Assembly (NCBI GenBank): GCA_036554945.1
Contig: DATBMH010000069.1
Span: 1-64,000 of the forward strand
Direction: 5' to 3'
Length of the DNA: 64,000 nucleotides
Source: JACDAN01 sp036554945
Lineage (GTDB): Bacteria; Actinomycetota; Thermoleophilia; Gaiellales; Gaiellaceae
Made by a program: the position numbers and the translations under genes. The notes under the pieces were generated by a model. It searched no databases. It was not told the origin of the DNA and was given only the letters and a program-made list of their open reading frames with translations. Numbering within the stretch: the first letter of the stretch is position 1; each line of letters begins with the position of its first letter. This document shows, piece after piece, positions 58,199 to 64,000 of this stretch.

Positions 58199-58705
58199 AT
58201 GGACGTCCTCGTTCTCATCGACAAGCTCGACGACCTCGTGCACAACGCGAAGGCGGTCCCGCTGACCGACCAGGTGCGCATCGACCGCGAGGAGATCTAC
58301 GAGATCCTCGACCAGATGCGGGCGACGATCCCGGAGGAGATCAAGCAGGCCCGGTGGATCGTCAAGGAGCGCCAGGAGATGCTCGCGGAGGCCAAGCGCG
58401 AGTGCGACCGGATCCTCGGCGAGGCACGGGAGCAGGCGGTCCGCGAGGCCTCGCAGACCGAGATCGTGAAGCTCGCCGAGCGGCAGGCGCAGGAGATCAT
58501 CGACGAGTCGCGGCGGCAGGCCCGTGAGACGCGGCTCGAGATGGAGGATTGGGCCGACAGCATCCTCTCGACGCTCGAGGTCAACCTGGACAAGTTCCTC
58601 GGCGCCGTGAAGCGCGGCCGCGAGCGGCTCCACGAACGGTCGCAGGAGACCGTCGTGGCCGGCATCGCCAGCCCCGGCTCCAACGACGACCAGCCGTACG
58701 AGTAG
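58199..58705 (+). CDS. SepIVA/DivIVA-like coiled-coil protein
   Basis: 168 residues; TAACAT seven bases before the ATG (leaderless pattern). MDVLVLIDKLDDLVHNAKAV is the typical N-terminus of actinobacterial SepIVA-like proteins, followed by VRIDREEIYEILDQMRATIP and a long coiled coil (about 50-140: VKERQEMLAEAKRECDRILG and RQAQEIIDESRRQARETRLE). The tail is disordered. In mycobacteria the SepIVA protein is needed for septation. Position beside coaD is conserved in actinobacteria. Confidence 0.82.
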   Translation: MDVLVLIDKLDDLVHNAKAVPLTDQVRIDREEIYEILDQMRATIPEEIKQARWIVKERQEMLAEAKRECDRILGEAREQAVREASQTEIVKLAERQAQEIIDESRRQARETRLEMEDWADSILSTLEVNLDKFLGAVKRGRERLHERSQETVVAGIASPGSNDDQPYE

Positions 58706-58712
58706 CCGGCCG

Positions 58713-59393
58713 GTAGCGGCGCTCTACGACGTCCACGGCAACCCTGCCGCGCTGGACGCCGTCCTCGCGGAGGTCGGAGAGCGCCAGGTCGTCTTCGGCG
58801 GCGACCTCGCGTGGGGGCCCTTCCCGGCCGAGGCGGTCGACCGGATCCGGGAGCTCGACGCGCTCGCGATCCGGGGAAACGCCGACCGGGACCCCGGCGA
58901 CGACTGGGTGCTCGAGCAGCTCGGCGAGGAGCGGGTCGCGTGGCTCCAGTCGCTCCCTCAGCAGCTCGAGCTCGAGATCGACGGGCTCGGACGCGTCCTG
59001 TTCGTCCACGGGTCGCCGCGCAGCGACGAGGAGATGCTGCTGCGGACCGCGACGGACGAGCGCCTCGCGATGATCCTCGGGGGCGTGGAGGCGGACGTGG
59101 TCGTCTGCGGCCACACGCACATGCAGTTCGACCTCCGCCACGGCTCGAAGCGGGTCGTGAACGCCGGCAGCGTCGGGCTCCCGTACGGGCGGGCCGGCGC
59201 CCACTGGGTCGAGCTCGGTCCGGACGTCCGCCACCGCCGTGCGGAGTACGACCCGTCGTCCCTGAGAACCTCGGGGTGGCCGCGCGCGAGCGAGGTGGTG
59301 CCGGTCATCGAGTCGCCGCCGAGCGAGGAGCAGGCGATCGCCGAGTTCGAGGCCCTCATCGCCGAGGGGCGTGACGCTACCCTCATCCAGTGA
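58713..59393 (+). CDS. YfcE/MJ0936-like metallophosphoesterase, no canonical start
   Basis: 226 residues if read from GTA 58713. The metal motif AALYDVHGNPAALDAVL lies before the first canonical codon (GTG 58908), and no ATG/GTG/TTG exists back to the stop at 58608; a single change GTA to GTG would create a normal start at the expected place. Later motifs agree with the family: VVFGGDLAWGPFP, AIRGNADRDPG, LFVHGSPRSDEEML, VVCGHTHMQFDLRHGSKRVV and NAGSVGLPYGR. Probable phosphodiesterase with two metals; substrate unknown. GTGA overlap with the next gene. Confidence 0.82.
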   Translation, partial: VAALYDVHGNPAALDAVLAEVGERQVVFGGDLAWGPFPAEAVDRIRELDALAIRGNADRDPGDDWVLEQLGEERVAWLQSLPQQLELEIDGLGRVLFVHGSPRSDEEMLLRTATDERLAMILGGVEADVVVCGHTHMQFDLRHGSKRVVNAGSVGLPYGRAGAHWVELGPDVRHRRAEYDPSSLRTSGWPRASEVVPVIESPPSEEQAIAEFEALIAEGRDATLIQ

Positions 59394-59773
59394 CCACGTT
59401 CGACCTCAGACAGGCCAGGCTCCGGCCCGGCGAGGAGCACCGCGACGAGCAGGAGATCGAGCTCGCGCCGTTCGACCTCGGTGGACAGCGGTACCTCCCG
59501 GTGCCCGAGAAGGTGCCCGCCGAGCTCGTGATCAGCCGCGGCTCGAGCGGGACGACCTTCGAGCTGCGCTTCCGCGCCCGGCTCCACGGCCCGTGCGTCC
59601 GCTGCCTGAAGGACGCCGTCGTCGACCTGCCGGTCAGCGCTCGCGAGTACCAGGCGACGAGCCCCGGCGACGCCGAGGAGCTGCGGACGCAGTACGTCGA
59701 CGAGAACCGGCTCGACCTGTCCGCCTGGGCGCGCGACGCCCTGGCGCTCGAGCTGCCGGATCAGATCCTCTGA
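59390..59773 (+). CDS. DUF177 (YceD) protein, interrupted by in-frame UGA
   Basis: 127 residues from GTG 59390 (TACCCT six bases upstream) to TGA 59771. DUF177 core: FDLRQARLRPGEEHRDEQEI, LPVPEKVPAELVISRGSSGT, LHGPCVRCLKDAVVDLPVSA, then LDLSAWARDALALELPDQIL. Family members continue with a cysteine motif CREDCxGLCxxCG; here the first Cys position is TGA and the remainder is intact in the same frame up to 59899. The protein is usually encoded just before rpmF and is linked to 23S rRNA or ribosome maturation in plants and bacteria. Confidence 0.85.
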   Translation: MTTFDLRQARLRPGEEHRDEQEIELAPFDLGGQRYLPVPEKVPAELVISRGSSGTTFELRFRARLHGPCVRCLKDAVVDLPVSAREYQATSPGDAEELRTQYVDENRLDLSAWARDALALELPDQIL

Positions 59774-59899
59774 CGCGAGGACTGCGCCGGCCTCTGCGCA
59801 GTCTGCGGCGAGGACCTGAACGAGCGGCCGCACGAGCACGAGCAGGAGCACGGCGACCCACGCTGGGCGGCGCTCGAGGGGCTCCGCGAGCAGCTCTGA
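59774..59899 (+). other. In-frame continuation of DUF177 beyond the UGA (recoding candidate)
   Basis: Directly after TGA 59771 the same frame reads REDCAGLCAVCGEDLNERPH, then an acidic His/Glu stretch and DPRWAALEGLREQL to TGA 59897, which is exactly how DUF177 proteins end. The UGA replaces the first of four zinc-type cysteines. An 8-bp perfect stem (GACTGCGC 59780-59787, GCGCAGTC 59796-59803) with an eight-base CGGCCTCT loop follows within 7 nt. Possibilities: selenocysteine insertion, readthrough, recent nonsense mutation, or a base-call error. Confidence 0.7.
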
Positions 59900-59979
59900 C
59901 GGCACAGCAGTTTTCGAGAAGACAGCGCCGTCGTCGCGAACTAGCGTGGCCTCCGACCACGACCGATCGGAGGAACACG

Positions 59980-60396
59980 ATGATCAAGCAGCTCAGCCAC
60001 GTCGGCGTCTGGGTCCACGACCAGGACGAGGCACTCGCCTTCTACACGGAGAAGCTGGGCCTCGAGCTCCGGGAGGACGTCACGGTTCCCGAGATGGGCA
60101 ACTTCCGCTGGCTCTCGGTCGGCGTGCCCGGACAGGACGTCGCGATCACCCTGCTCGAGGTCCCCGGCCCGCCCGTCTTCGACGAGCAGACCGCGGCGAA
60201 GCTGAAGGAGATGGTCGCGAAGGGTGCGGCCGGCAGCGGGCTCTTCTTCCAGGCCGACGACATCCAGTCGACGTACGAGGACATGCGCAACCGCGGCGTC
60301 GAGTTCTCGCAGGAGCCGACGGAGCAGCCGTACGGGATCGACGCCGGGTTCCGCGATCCGTCCGGCAACAACATGCGGATGGCGCAGGCGAGCTAG
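59980..60396 (+). CDS. VOC-fold protein
   Basis: 138 residues; GGAGGA six bases before ATG 59980. A single VOC domain: IKQLSHVGVWVHDQDEALAF, YTEKLGLELREDVTVPEMGN, ITLLEVPGPPVF, GLFFQADDIQSTYEDMRNRG and the final GFRDPSGNNMRMAQ with a conserved DP-GN motif. Metal ligand His in LSHVGV is present. The product is likely a small dimeric metalloprotein; substrate unknown. It sits between DUF177 and rpmF together with an AraC gene, interrupting an otherwise common order. Confidence 0.87.
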   Translation: MIKQLSHVGVWVHDQDEALAFYTEKLGLELREDVTVPEMGNFRWLSVGVPGQDVAITLLEVPGPPVFDEQTAAKLKEMVAKGAAGSGLFFQADDIQSTYEDMRNRGVEFSQEPTEQPYGIDAGFRDPSGNNMRMAQAS

Positions 60397-60406
60397 AACT
60401 AGGCAC

Positions 60407-60826
60407 GTGCTGACGATCCAGCCGCCGGCCAGGCATCTGCTCCGCGCCAAGGATCTGATCGACGCGCGCTACCGGGAGCCGCTCGACGTGCCGACCCTCG
60501 CGCGCGCCGCGCGGCTCTCGGAGGCGCACTTCAGCCGGGAGTTCCGCCGCACGTTCGGCGAGACGCCCCACCAGTACCTCCTCACGCGGCGGCTCGAACG
60601 GGCCGCCGCGCTGCTCCGGAACACCGACCGGACGATCTCCGAGGTGTGCTTCGCGGTCGGGCTCAAGAGCGTCGGGTCGTTCACGACGAGCTTCGGCCGC
60701 GCGTACGGCGTCTCACCGGGCGCCTACCGCTCCGCGCATCCCCCTGCCGTGCGGCAGGCCCGGGTGCCGACGTGCGTCCTCCAGGCCTGGGGGCGCCCAC
60801 AGGGAAACGGCAGAACGTCGCTATAG
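60407..60826 (+). CDS. AraC-family regulator, DNA-binding domain only
   Basis: 139 residues from GTG 60407, TAGAAC seven bases upstream. Two HTH motifs of AraC type: YREPLDVPTLARAARLSEAH, FSREFRRTFGETPHQYLLTR, then TISEVCFAVGLKSVGSFTTS and FGRAYGVSPGAYRSAHP. There is no effector-binding domain, so it resembles SoxS/MarA-type stand-alone regulators. It lies 11 bp after the VOC gene and probably controls it or responds to the same compound. Confidence 0.92.
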   Translation: MLTIQPPARHLLRAKDLIDARYREPLDVPTLARAARLSEAHFSREFRRTFGETPHQYLLTRRLERAAALLRNTDRTISEVCFAVGLKSVGSFTTSFGRAYGVSPGAYRSAHPPAVRQARVPTCVLQAWGRPQGNGRTSL

Positions 60827-60838
60827 TTCCCCGCCGCG

Positions 60839-61027
60839 ATGGCAGTCCCGAAGAGGAAAACGTCCAAGGCGCGCCGCGACAAGCGCCGCGCGACCCACAA
60901 GCTCGAGGCCCCGAGGGTCAACGAGTGCCCGGTCTGCCACCGCCCGAAGCGGCCTCACCAGATGTGCCCGACCTGCAAGACGTACCGCGGTCGCGAAGTC
61001 GAGCCGCTTCGCACGCCGGTTCCCTAG
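60839..61027 (+). CDS. rpmF: 50S ribosomal protein L32
   Basis: 62 residues; TATAGT eleven bases before ATG 60839. MAVPKRKTSKARRDKRRATH is the standard L32 N-terminus, followed by a zinc-binding set: ECPVCHRPKRPHQMCPTCKT with two CxxC pairs. The zinc-type (C+) paralogue is present. It is followed by acpP, matching the conserved DUF177-rpmF-acpP-rnc order apart from the VOC-AraC insertion upstream. Confidence 0.96.
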   Translation: MAVPKRKTSKARRDKRRATHKLEAPRVNECPVCHRPKRPHQMCPTCKTYRGREVEPLRTPVP

Positions 61028-61076
61028 TTCCGTAGAATCGGCGCGCTCTCAGTCCATCGAACGCAAGTGAGGTGAC

Positions 61077-61322
61077 ATGGCCGCGTCCCGCGACGAAGTC
61101 TACGAGCGCATCAGGGAGGTCCTGGCAGAGCGCTTGTCCGTGGAGGAATCGGAGATCACGGAGGAGGCGAACTTCCAGGAGGATCTCGGCGCCGACTCGC
61201 TCGACCTCGTCGAGATGATCATGGAGCTCGAGGATCAATTCGGGATCAAGATCCCGGACGAGGACGCGCAGCAGATCCAGACGGTCGGTCAGGCTGTCGA
61301 GTACGTCACGTCGCACCAGTAG
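61077..61322 (+). CDS. acpP: Acyl carrier protein
   Basis: 81 residues from ATG 61077 with TGAGGTGA upstream and TAGAAT at 61034-61039 as a likely -10, leaving a leader of about 35 nt. ACP fold: EVYERIREVLAERLSVEESE, FQEDLGADSLDLVEMIMELE where Ser in GADSLD receives phosphopantetheine, and FGIKIPDEDAQQIQTVGQAV. It carries fatty-acid intermediates. The holo-form depends on CoA, whose adenylyltransferase gene (coaD) lies 3.4 kb upstream. Confidence 0.96.
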   Translation: MAASRDEVYERIREVLAERLSVEESEITEEANFQEDLGADSLDLVEMIMELEDQFGIKIPDEDAQQIQTVGQAVEYVTSHQ

Positions 61323-61359
61323 CCACGCGCCGCACGGCGAGCCCGCAGAGCTCGCGCGG

Positions 61360-62013
61360 CTGATCGACGAGCTGCCCGTCCGACGGGCAGACAACGCATT
61401 CACCCACCCGTCGTGGGCGCCCGACCGCGCCTCGTCGTACGAGCGGCTGGAGTTCCTGGGCGACAGCGTCCTCGAGCTCGCGGTCGCCAACGCCCTCTAC
61501 GACCGCTATCCGGACCTCGCGGAGGGACGGCTGGCGAAGATCCGCTCGCACGTGGTCTCGCGGGCGAGCTGCGCGGTCGTCTCGCGCGAGCTGGGGCTCG
61601 GGCTCCGGCTCGTGGAGCGGGGGCAGGGGATCGTCCCGCCCGAGGAGCTCGACCGGCTCTCCCGGAACCGCAACGTGCTGGCGGCGCTGCTCGAGGCTGC
61701 GCTCGCGGCGCTGTTCCTCGAGCACGGCTTCGAGCCGATCGAGCAGCCGATCGTCGAGGCGTTCGGCGGGCGGATCGAGTACGCCGCCACGACGCACGTT
61801 GACTACAAGACCGAGCTCCAGGAGCAGCTCGCCGCGCTCGGCCGGCAGGTGACCTACTCCGTGCTCGACGTGGAAGGGCCGCCGCACGACCGCCGCTTCA
61901 CCTCGGCCGCCGTCATCGACGGCGACCAGGCCGGGGTGGGGGTGGGCTCGTCGAAGAAGGCCGCCGAGCAGGAGGCGGCCAAGCAGGCGCTCGAGAAGGT
62001 TCGCGCCGCCTAG
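61360..62013 (+). CDS. rnc: Ribonuclease III, non-canonical start
   Basis: About 217 residues if read from CTG 61360; CTG 61294 would add 22. The first ATG/GTG/TTG (GTG 61552) lies after AFTHPSW and SYERLEFLGDSVLELAVANA, the catalytic signature, so a canonical start would destroy the enzyme; the upstream stop is at 61216. The remainder is normal: RNVLAALLEAALAALFLEHG with the second acidic site, then a dsRNA-binding domain (DYKTELQEQLAALGRQVTYS, GVGSSKKAAEQEAAKQALE). It processes rRNA and mRNA duplexes. Confidence 0.9.
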   Translation: MIDELPVRRADNAFTHPSWAPDRASSYERLEFLGDSVLELAVANALYDRYPDLAEGRLAKIRSHVVSRASCAVVSRELGLGLRLVERGQGIVPPEELDRLSRNRNVLAALLEAALAALFLEHGFEPIEQPIVEAFGGRIEYAATTHVDYKTELQEQLAALGRQVTYSVLDVEGPPHDRRFTSAAVIDGDQAGVGVGSSKKAAEQEAAKQALEKVRAA

Positions 62014-62030
62014 CTGCCCTTGTCCCAGAC

Positions 62031-62057
62031 GGAAGATTCTCCCTGCATACGGCGTCT
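62031..62057 (+). promoter_or_regulatory. ECF-like promoter, copy 4 (distant)
   Basis: GGAAGA (62031-62036), 16 bp, CGTCT (62053-62057), identical boxes and spacing to the three copies before the hcp-like genes 55 kb away. The ATG follows 18 bp after the -10, leaving a short leader that contains GAGGTG. Confidence 0.78.
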
Positions 62058-62075
62058 CGTGGGCGAGGTGCTGGA

Positions 62076-62774
62076 ATGGTGAACAAGCTGCTGATCGCCC
62101 TCGGCGGGGCCGTTCTCCTCGTAGCCTTCGCAGGGCTCGGAGGCCGGCAGGTCGGGGCGCTGACGGCGCAGGCGGCGGAGAAAGCGCCGGAGACGGTCAG
62201 CTGGCGCGGTGGTTTCTCCTGCGAAGGCGCGTACGAGCCCGGCGACATCGTGTTCCACGAGGGGTCGTCCTACGTCGCCACGGAGAAGCTCGAGGGCTGT
62301 GTCACGCCGCCGAAGCCGCCCTGGGAGCTGATCGCCGCGGGCGGCGAGCCGGGCGCGGCCGGACTTGCCGGGCCGAAGGGGGCCACGGGCGCGGCAGGAG
62401 CGTTCGGCGGGCTCCGCAGCGCCGACGGCAACTACGAGGTGATCGTCGACAACACCGGGATCAAGCTCGTCGCCCCGGATGCCTCGGTGGAGCTGACGCC
62501 GACCGAGGTCAAGGTGCGCGGCGACCAGAACGTGCTGATCGACGGAGCGGCGACGACCGAGGTGCGCGCGTCCGGGAACCTGGTGATCGACGGCGGACTG
62601 GTCACGCTCGGCGGAAGCTCGTGCCGGGGCGTGGCGCGCAAGGACCTCAGCGTCGTCCAGGGGTTCTTCAACACGGTCATGTGGCCCGGCGGGCCCGGCT
62701 CGGTGCCGATGGCCGACGGGCCCCTGCTCGGCGGAATCATCCTGAACGGCTCGGGAAAGGTGCAGGCATGCTGA
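62076..62774 (+). CDS. Exported protein: CBM5/12-like, collagen-like and beta-spike-like segments (1)
   Basis: 232 residues from ATG 62076. Signal anchor (1-22), then a chitin-binding-like module at 43-90 (WRGGFSCEGAYEPGDIVFHE and GSSYVATEKLEGC, then PPWELIAAGG), Gly-X-Y repeats at 90-113, then short repeating strands (DNTGIKLVAPDASVELTPTE, VKVRGDQNVLIDGAATTEVR) resembling the triple-stranded beta helix of VgrG/gp5 spikes, and VTLGGSSCRGVARKDLSVV, ending KVQAC. The sequence-family assignment is by pattern. It overlaps the next gene by 7 bp. Confidence 0.75.
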   Translation: MVNKLLIALGGAVLLVAFAGLGGRQVGALTAQAAEKAPETVSWRGGFSCEGAYEPGDIVFHEGSSYVATEKLEGCVTPPKPPWELIAAGGEPGAAGLAGPKGATGAAGAFGGLRSADGNYEVIVDNTGIKLVAPDASVELTPTEVKVRGDQNVLIDGAATTEVRASGNLVIDGGLVTLGGSSCRGVARKDLSVVQGFFNTVMWPGGPGSVPMADGPLLGGIILNGSGKVQAC

Positions 62775-63457
62775 AGAAGGTCTTGATCGTGAGCGGCGCC
62801 GTGCTCGCCCTGGCCGGCGCGGGTGCCGTCGTCTGGGTCGCCTCCGACAGCGGCACGGAGGCGCGCCGCGTCGCTGCCCTGTCCGAGGTCGAGCCGCTGG
62901 CCGAGGGTGTGCGCGGGATGCTTCGGTGGCGCGGGGCGTTCGATTGCGGCGCGGAGTACGAGCCGCTCGACGTGGTCGTGGTCAAGGGGTCGTCCTACAT
63001 CGCGCGCGAGGCGGTCCGCGAGTGCGCGTCACCTCCGGAGAGGCCGTGGGACCTGCTGGCGGCCGCGGGCGAGCGAGGCGCGCAGGGAGCGCAGGGACAG
63101 CAGGGCGACGCCGGCCCCGCGGGATCGTTCGGCGGCTCCTACCAGAGCCCGGACGGCCGCTTCACCCTGTCGGTCACGAACACCGGCATCAAGCTCTCCG
63201 GCCCGAACACGACCTCCGTGCACGTGACGCAGTCGGGCGTCGAGGTCAAGGGGGGCACGAAGGTCACCGTGGATGCCGGCGCGACCGCGACCGTCCGCGG
63301 AGGCATCACGAGCGTCAACGGCGCGATCGTGTCGCTCGGTGGCACGAGCTGCCAGCCCGTCGCGCGGCAGAACGACCAGGTCACTGGCGTCGCCGCACCG
63401 GGCCTGCTGCAGAACGGCAGGGTCAGCACCGGCTCGCAGAAGGTTCTCGCCTGCTAG
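62768..63457 (+). CDS. Exported protein: CBM5/12-like, collagen-like and beta-spike-like segments (2)
   Basis: 229 residues from ATG 62768, inside the end of its paralogue (ATGCTGA). Signal anchor MLKKVLIVSGAVLALAGAGA, carbohydrate-binding-like module (LRWRGAFDCGAEYEPLDVVV, KGSSYIAREAVREC, RPWDLLAAAGE), Gly-X-Y repeats (GAQGAQGQQGDAGPAG), then NTGIKLSGPNTTSVHVTQSG, VEVKGGTKVTVDAGATATVR and SVNGAIVSLGGTSCQPVARQ, the last resembling spike tips. It ends QKVLAC like the first copy. A duplicated gene pair under the shared ECF-like promoter. Confidence 0.76.
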   Translation: MLKKVLIVSGAVLALAGAGAVVWVASDSGTEARRVAALSEVEPLAEGVRGMLRWRGAFDCGAEYEPLDVVVVKGSSYIAREAVRECASPPERPWDLLAAAGERGAQGAQGQQGDAGPAGSFGGSYQSPDGRFTLSVTNTGIKLSGPNTTSVHVTQSGVEVKGGTKVTVDAGATATVRGGITSVNGAIVSLGGTSCQPVARQNDQVTGVAAPGLLQNGRVSTGSQKVLAC

Positions 63458-63460
63458 CTC

Positions 63461-63492
63461 GGGTGGGCGCCGCCCGGAGGCGGCGCCCACCC
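63461..63492. terminator. Perfect 14-bp hairpin between convergent genes
   Basis: GGGTGGGCGCCGCC (63461-63474) and GGCGGCGCCCACCC (63479-63492) around CGGA. It lies between two converging stop codons, so it probably terminates both transcripts, although neither side has a T-run. Confidence 0.7.
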
Positions 63493-63497
63493 GCCAA

Positions 63498-64000
63498 CTA
63501 ACAGCCGATGACGGCCTTGATGCGCTGGGCGTCCGCCACCAGGCTGTTCATCTGGGACGTGCTGATCCAGCGGACGGTGCTCGCGAGACGCACCGCGAAG
63601 ACGTACAGGTCGAGCCCCAGGCACGCGAGCCGTGGGCTGCGCTGCACGACGCACGTGAACACGGTCTGGAGCTGACTCCTCAGCCCCGGGCTCACCGGGC
63701 CGAGGCCCTTGACGGCGAGCGTCTTGTCGATCAGGTCGACGAGCTGCTCGGGAGCACCGCGGACGACCACGTTGAACGAGCCGGCCGACACGTTGCCCGC
63801 GTCGTCGGTCGCCGTGCAGCCGACCGCCGTCGTGCCGATGGCGAAGGTGCCACCGGACGGCGGGCTGCAGCTCACCGTCGGCGTGGCGTCCTGGTTGTCC
63901 GTCGCCGAGACCGTGTACGAGACGACGGCGCCCGAGGGCTTCGTCGCGTTGACGGTGATCGTGCCCGGCAGGGAAAGGACCGGCGCGGTCGTGTCGCCGG
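63498..64000 (-). CDS. HYR-domain surface protein, 3' end only
   Basis: About 167 residues of the C-terminus; the start is beyond the window. A HYR (hyalin repeat, Ig-like) domain is recognisable: GTITVNATKPSGAVVSYTVS, ATDNQDATPTVSCSPPSG, FAIGTTAVGCTATDDAGN and SFNVVV. The last 85 residues are a helical segment (PEQLVDLIDKTLAVKGLGPV onward) with four cysteines (FTCVVQ, LACLG, VIGC). HYR domains mediate adhesion in extracellular proteins. It converges on the spike-like operon and adds to the surface-protein character of this end. Confidence 0.82.
   Translation of the reverse strand, partial: GDTTAPVLSLPGTITVNATKPSGAVVSYTVSATDNQDATPTVSCSPPSGGTFAIGTTAVGCTATDDAGNVSAGSFNVVVRGAPEQLVDLIDKTLAVKGLGPVSPGLRSQLQTVFTCVVQRSPRLACLGLDLYVFAVRLASTVRWISTSQMNSLVADAQRIKAVIGC

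Overview
The window is 64 kb of very GC-rich (about 70%), almost gap-free bacterial chromosome. Gene content and order point to an actinobacterium, most likely of the deep Thermoleophilia (Gaiella/Solirubrobacter-like) branch: a dnaK-grpE-dnaJ-hspR-clpB heat-shock cluster, LytR-CpsA-Psr and L,D-transpeptidase wall enzymes, FtsB-DUF501, a SepIVA-like protein next to coaD, and many genes that appear to start leaderless from a TANNNT box 6-11 nt before an ATG or GTG. The taxonomic placement is inference; no rRNA gene is present.

Layout. 1-5344: end of dnaK, grpE, dnaJ, a small membrane protein, hspR, clpB, then a convergent cupin. 5345-8659: accessory cell-surface block with three tandem Hcp-like exported proteins, each with its own promoter and terminator, facing a proline-stalk exported protein. 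8746-14127: small proteins, a pseudouridine-degradation operon with a P1 peptidase, FmdB and LCP proteins. 14154-26470: housekeeping run ROK kinase, rsmI, LytM-like protein, metG, tatD, rsmA, ispE, tRNA-Gln, glmU, prs, a GT39-like glycosyltransferase, rplY, pth. 26474-38470: ABC exporter, GNAT, mfd, parvulin lipoprotein, mazG, eno, GerMN lipoprotein, pyk, ftsB, DUF501. 38482-53561: small unknowns, a structured intergenic region (candidate ncRNA), a MerR-HTH/receiver fusion, a GAF/PP2C phosphatase, a spermidine-synthase-like membrane protein, L,D-transpeptidase, cytochrome-c-type thiol genes (ccmG, ccmH, ccdA), ferredoxin, VOC, flavoprotein, a two-component pair and a radical SAM protein. 53672-62013: CNNM/CBS transporter, recG, rsmD, coaD, SepIVA-like, phosphoesterase, DUF177, VOC plus AraC insertion, rpmF, acpP, rnc. 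62031-64000: two exported proteins with carbohydrate-binding-like, collagen-like and beta-spike-like segments, then a convergent HYR-domain protein running off the end.

Most notable. (1) The three Hcp-like genes and, 55 kb away, the spike-like operon share one promoter, GGAAGA-N16-CGTCT, at identical spacing. This suggests an ECF-sigma regulon of exported tube-like and spike-like proteins with no other type VI secretion gene in view. (2) Five core-type genes (GT39-like, mazG, recG, a phosphoesterase, rnc) have catalytic N-terminal motifs that extend beyond any ATG, GTG or TTG, so they need non-canonical starts such as CTG or reflect sequence error. A flavoprotein may be a sixth. (3) The DUF177 gene has an in-frame UGA exactly where its first zinc-motif cysteine belongs, followed by an 8-bp hairpin. 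(4) A 166-bp intergenic region folds into a long 6S-like hairpin.
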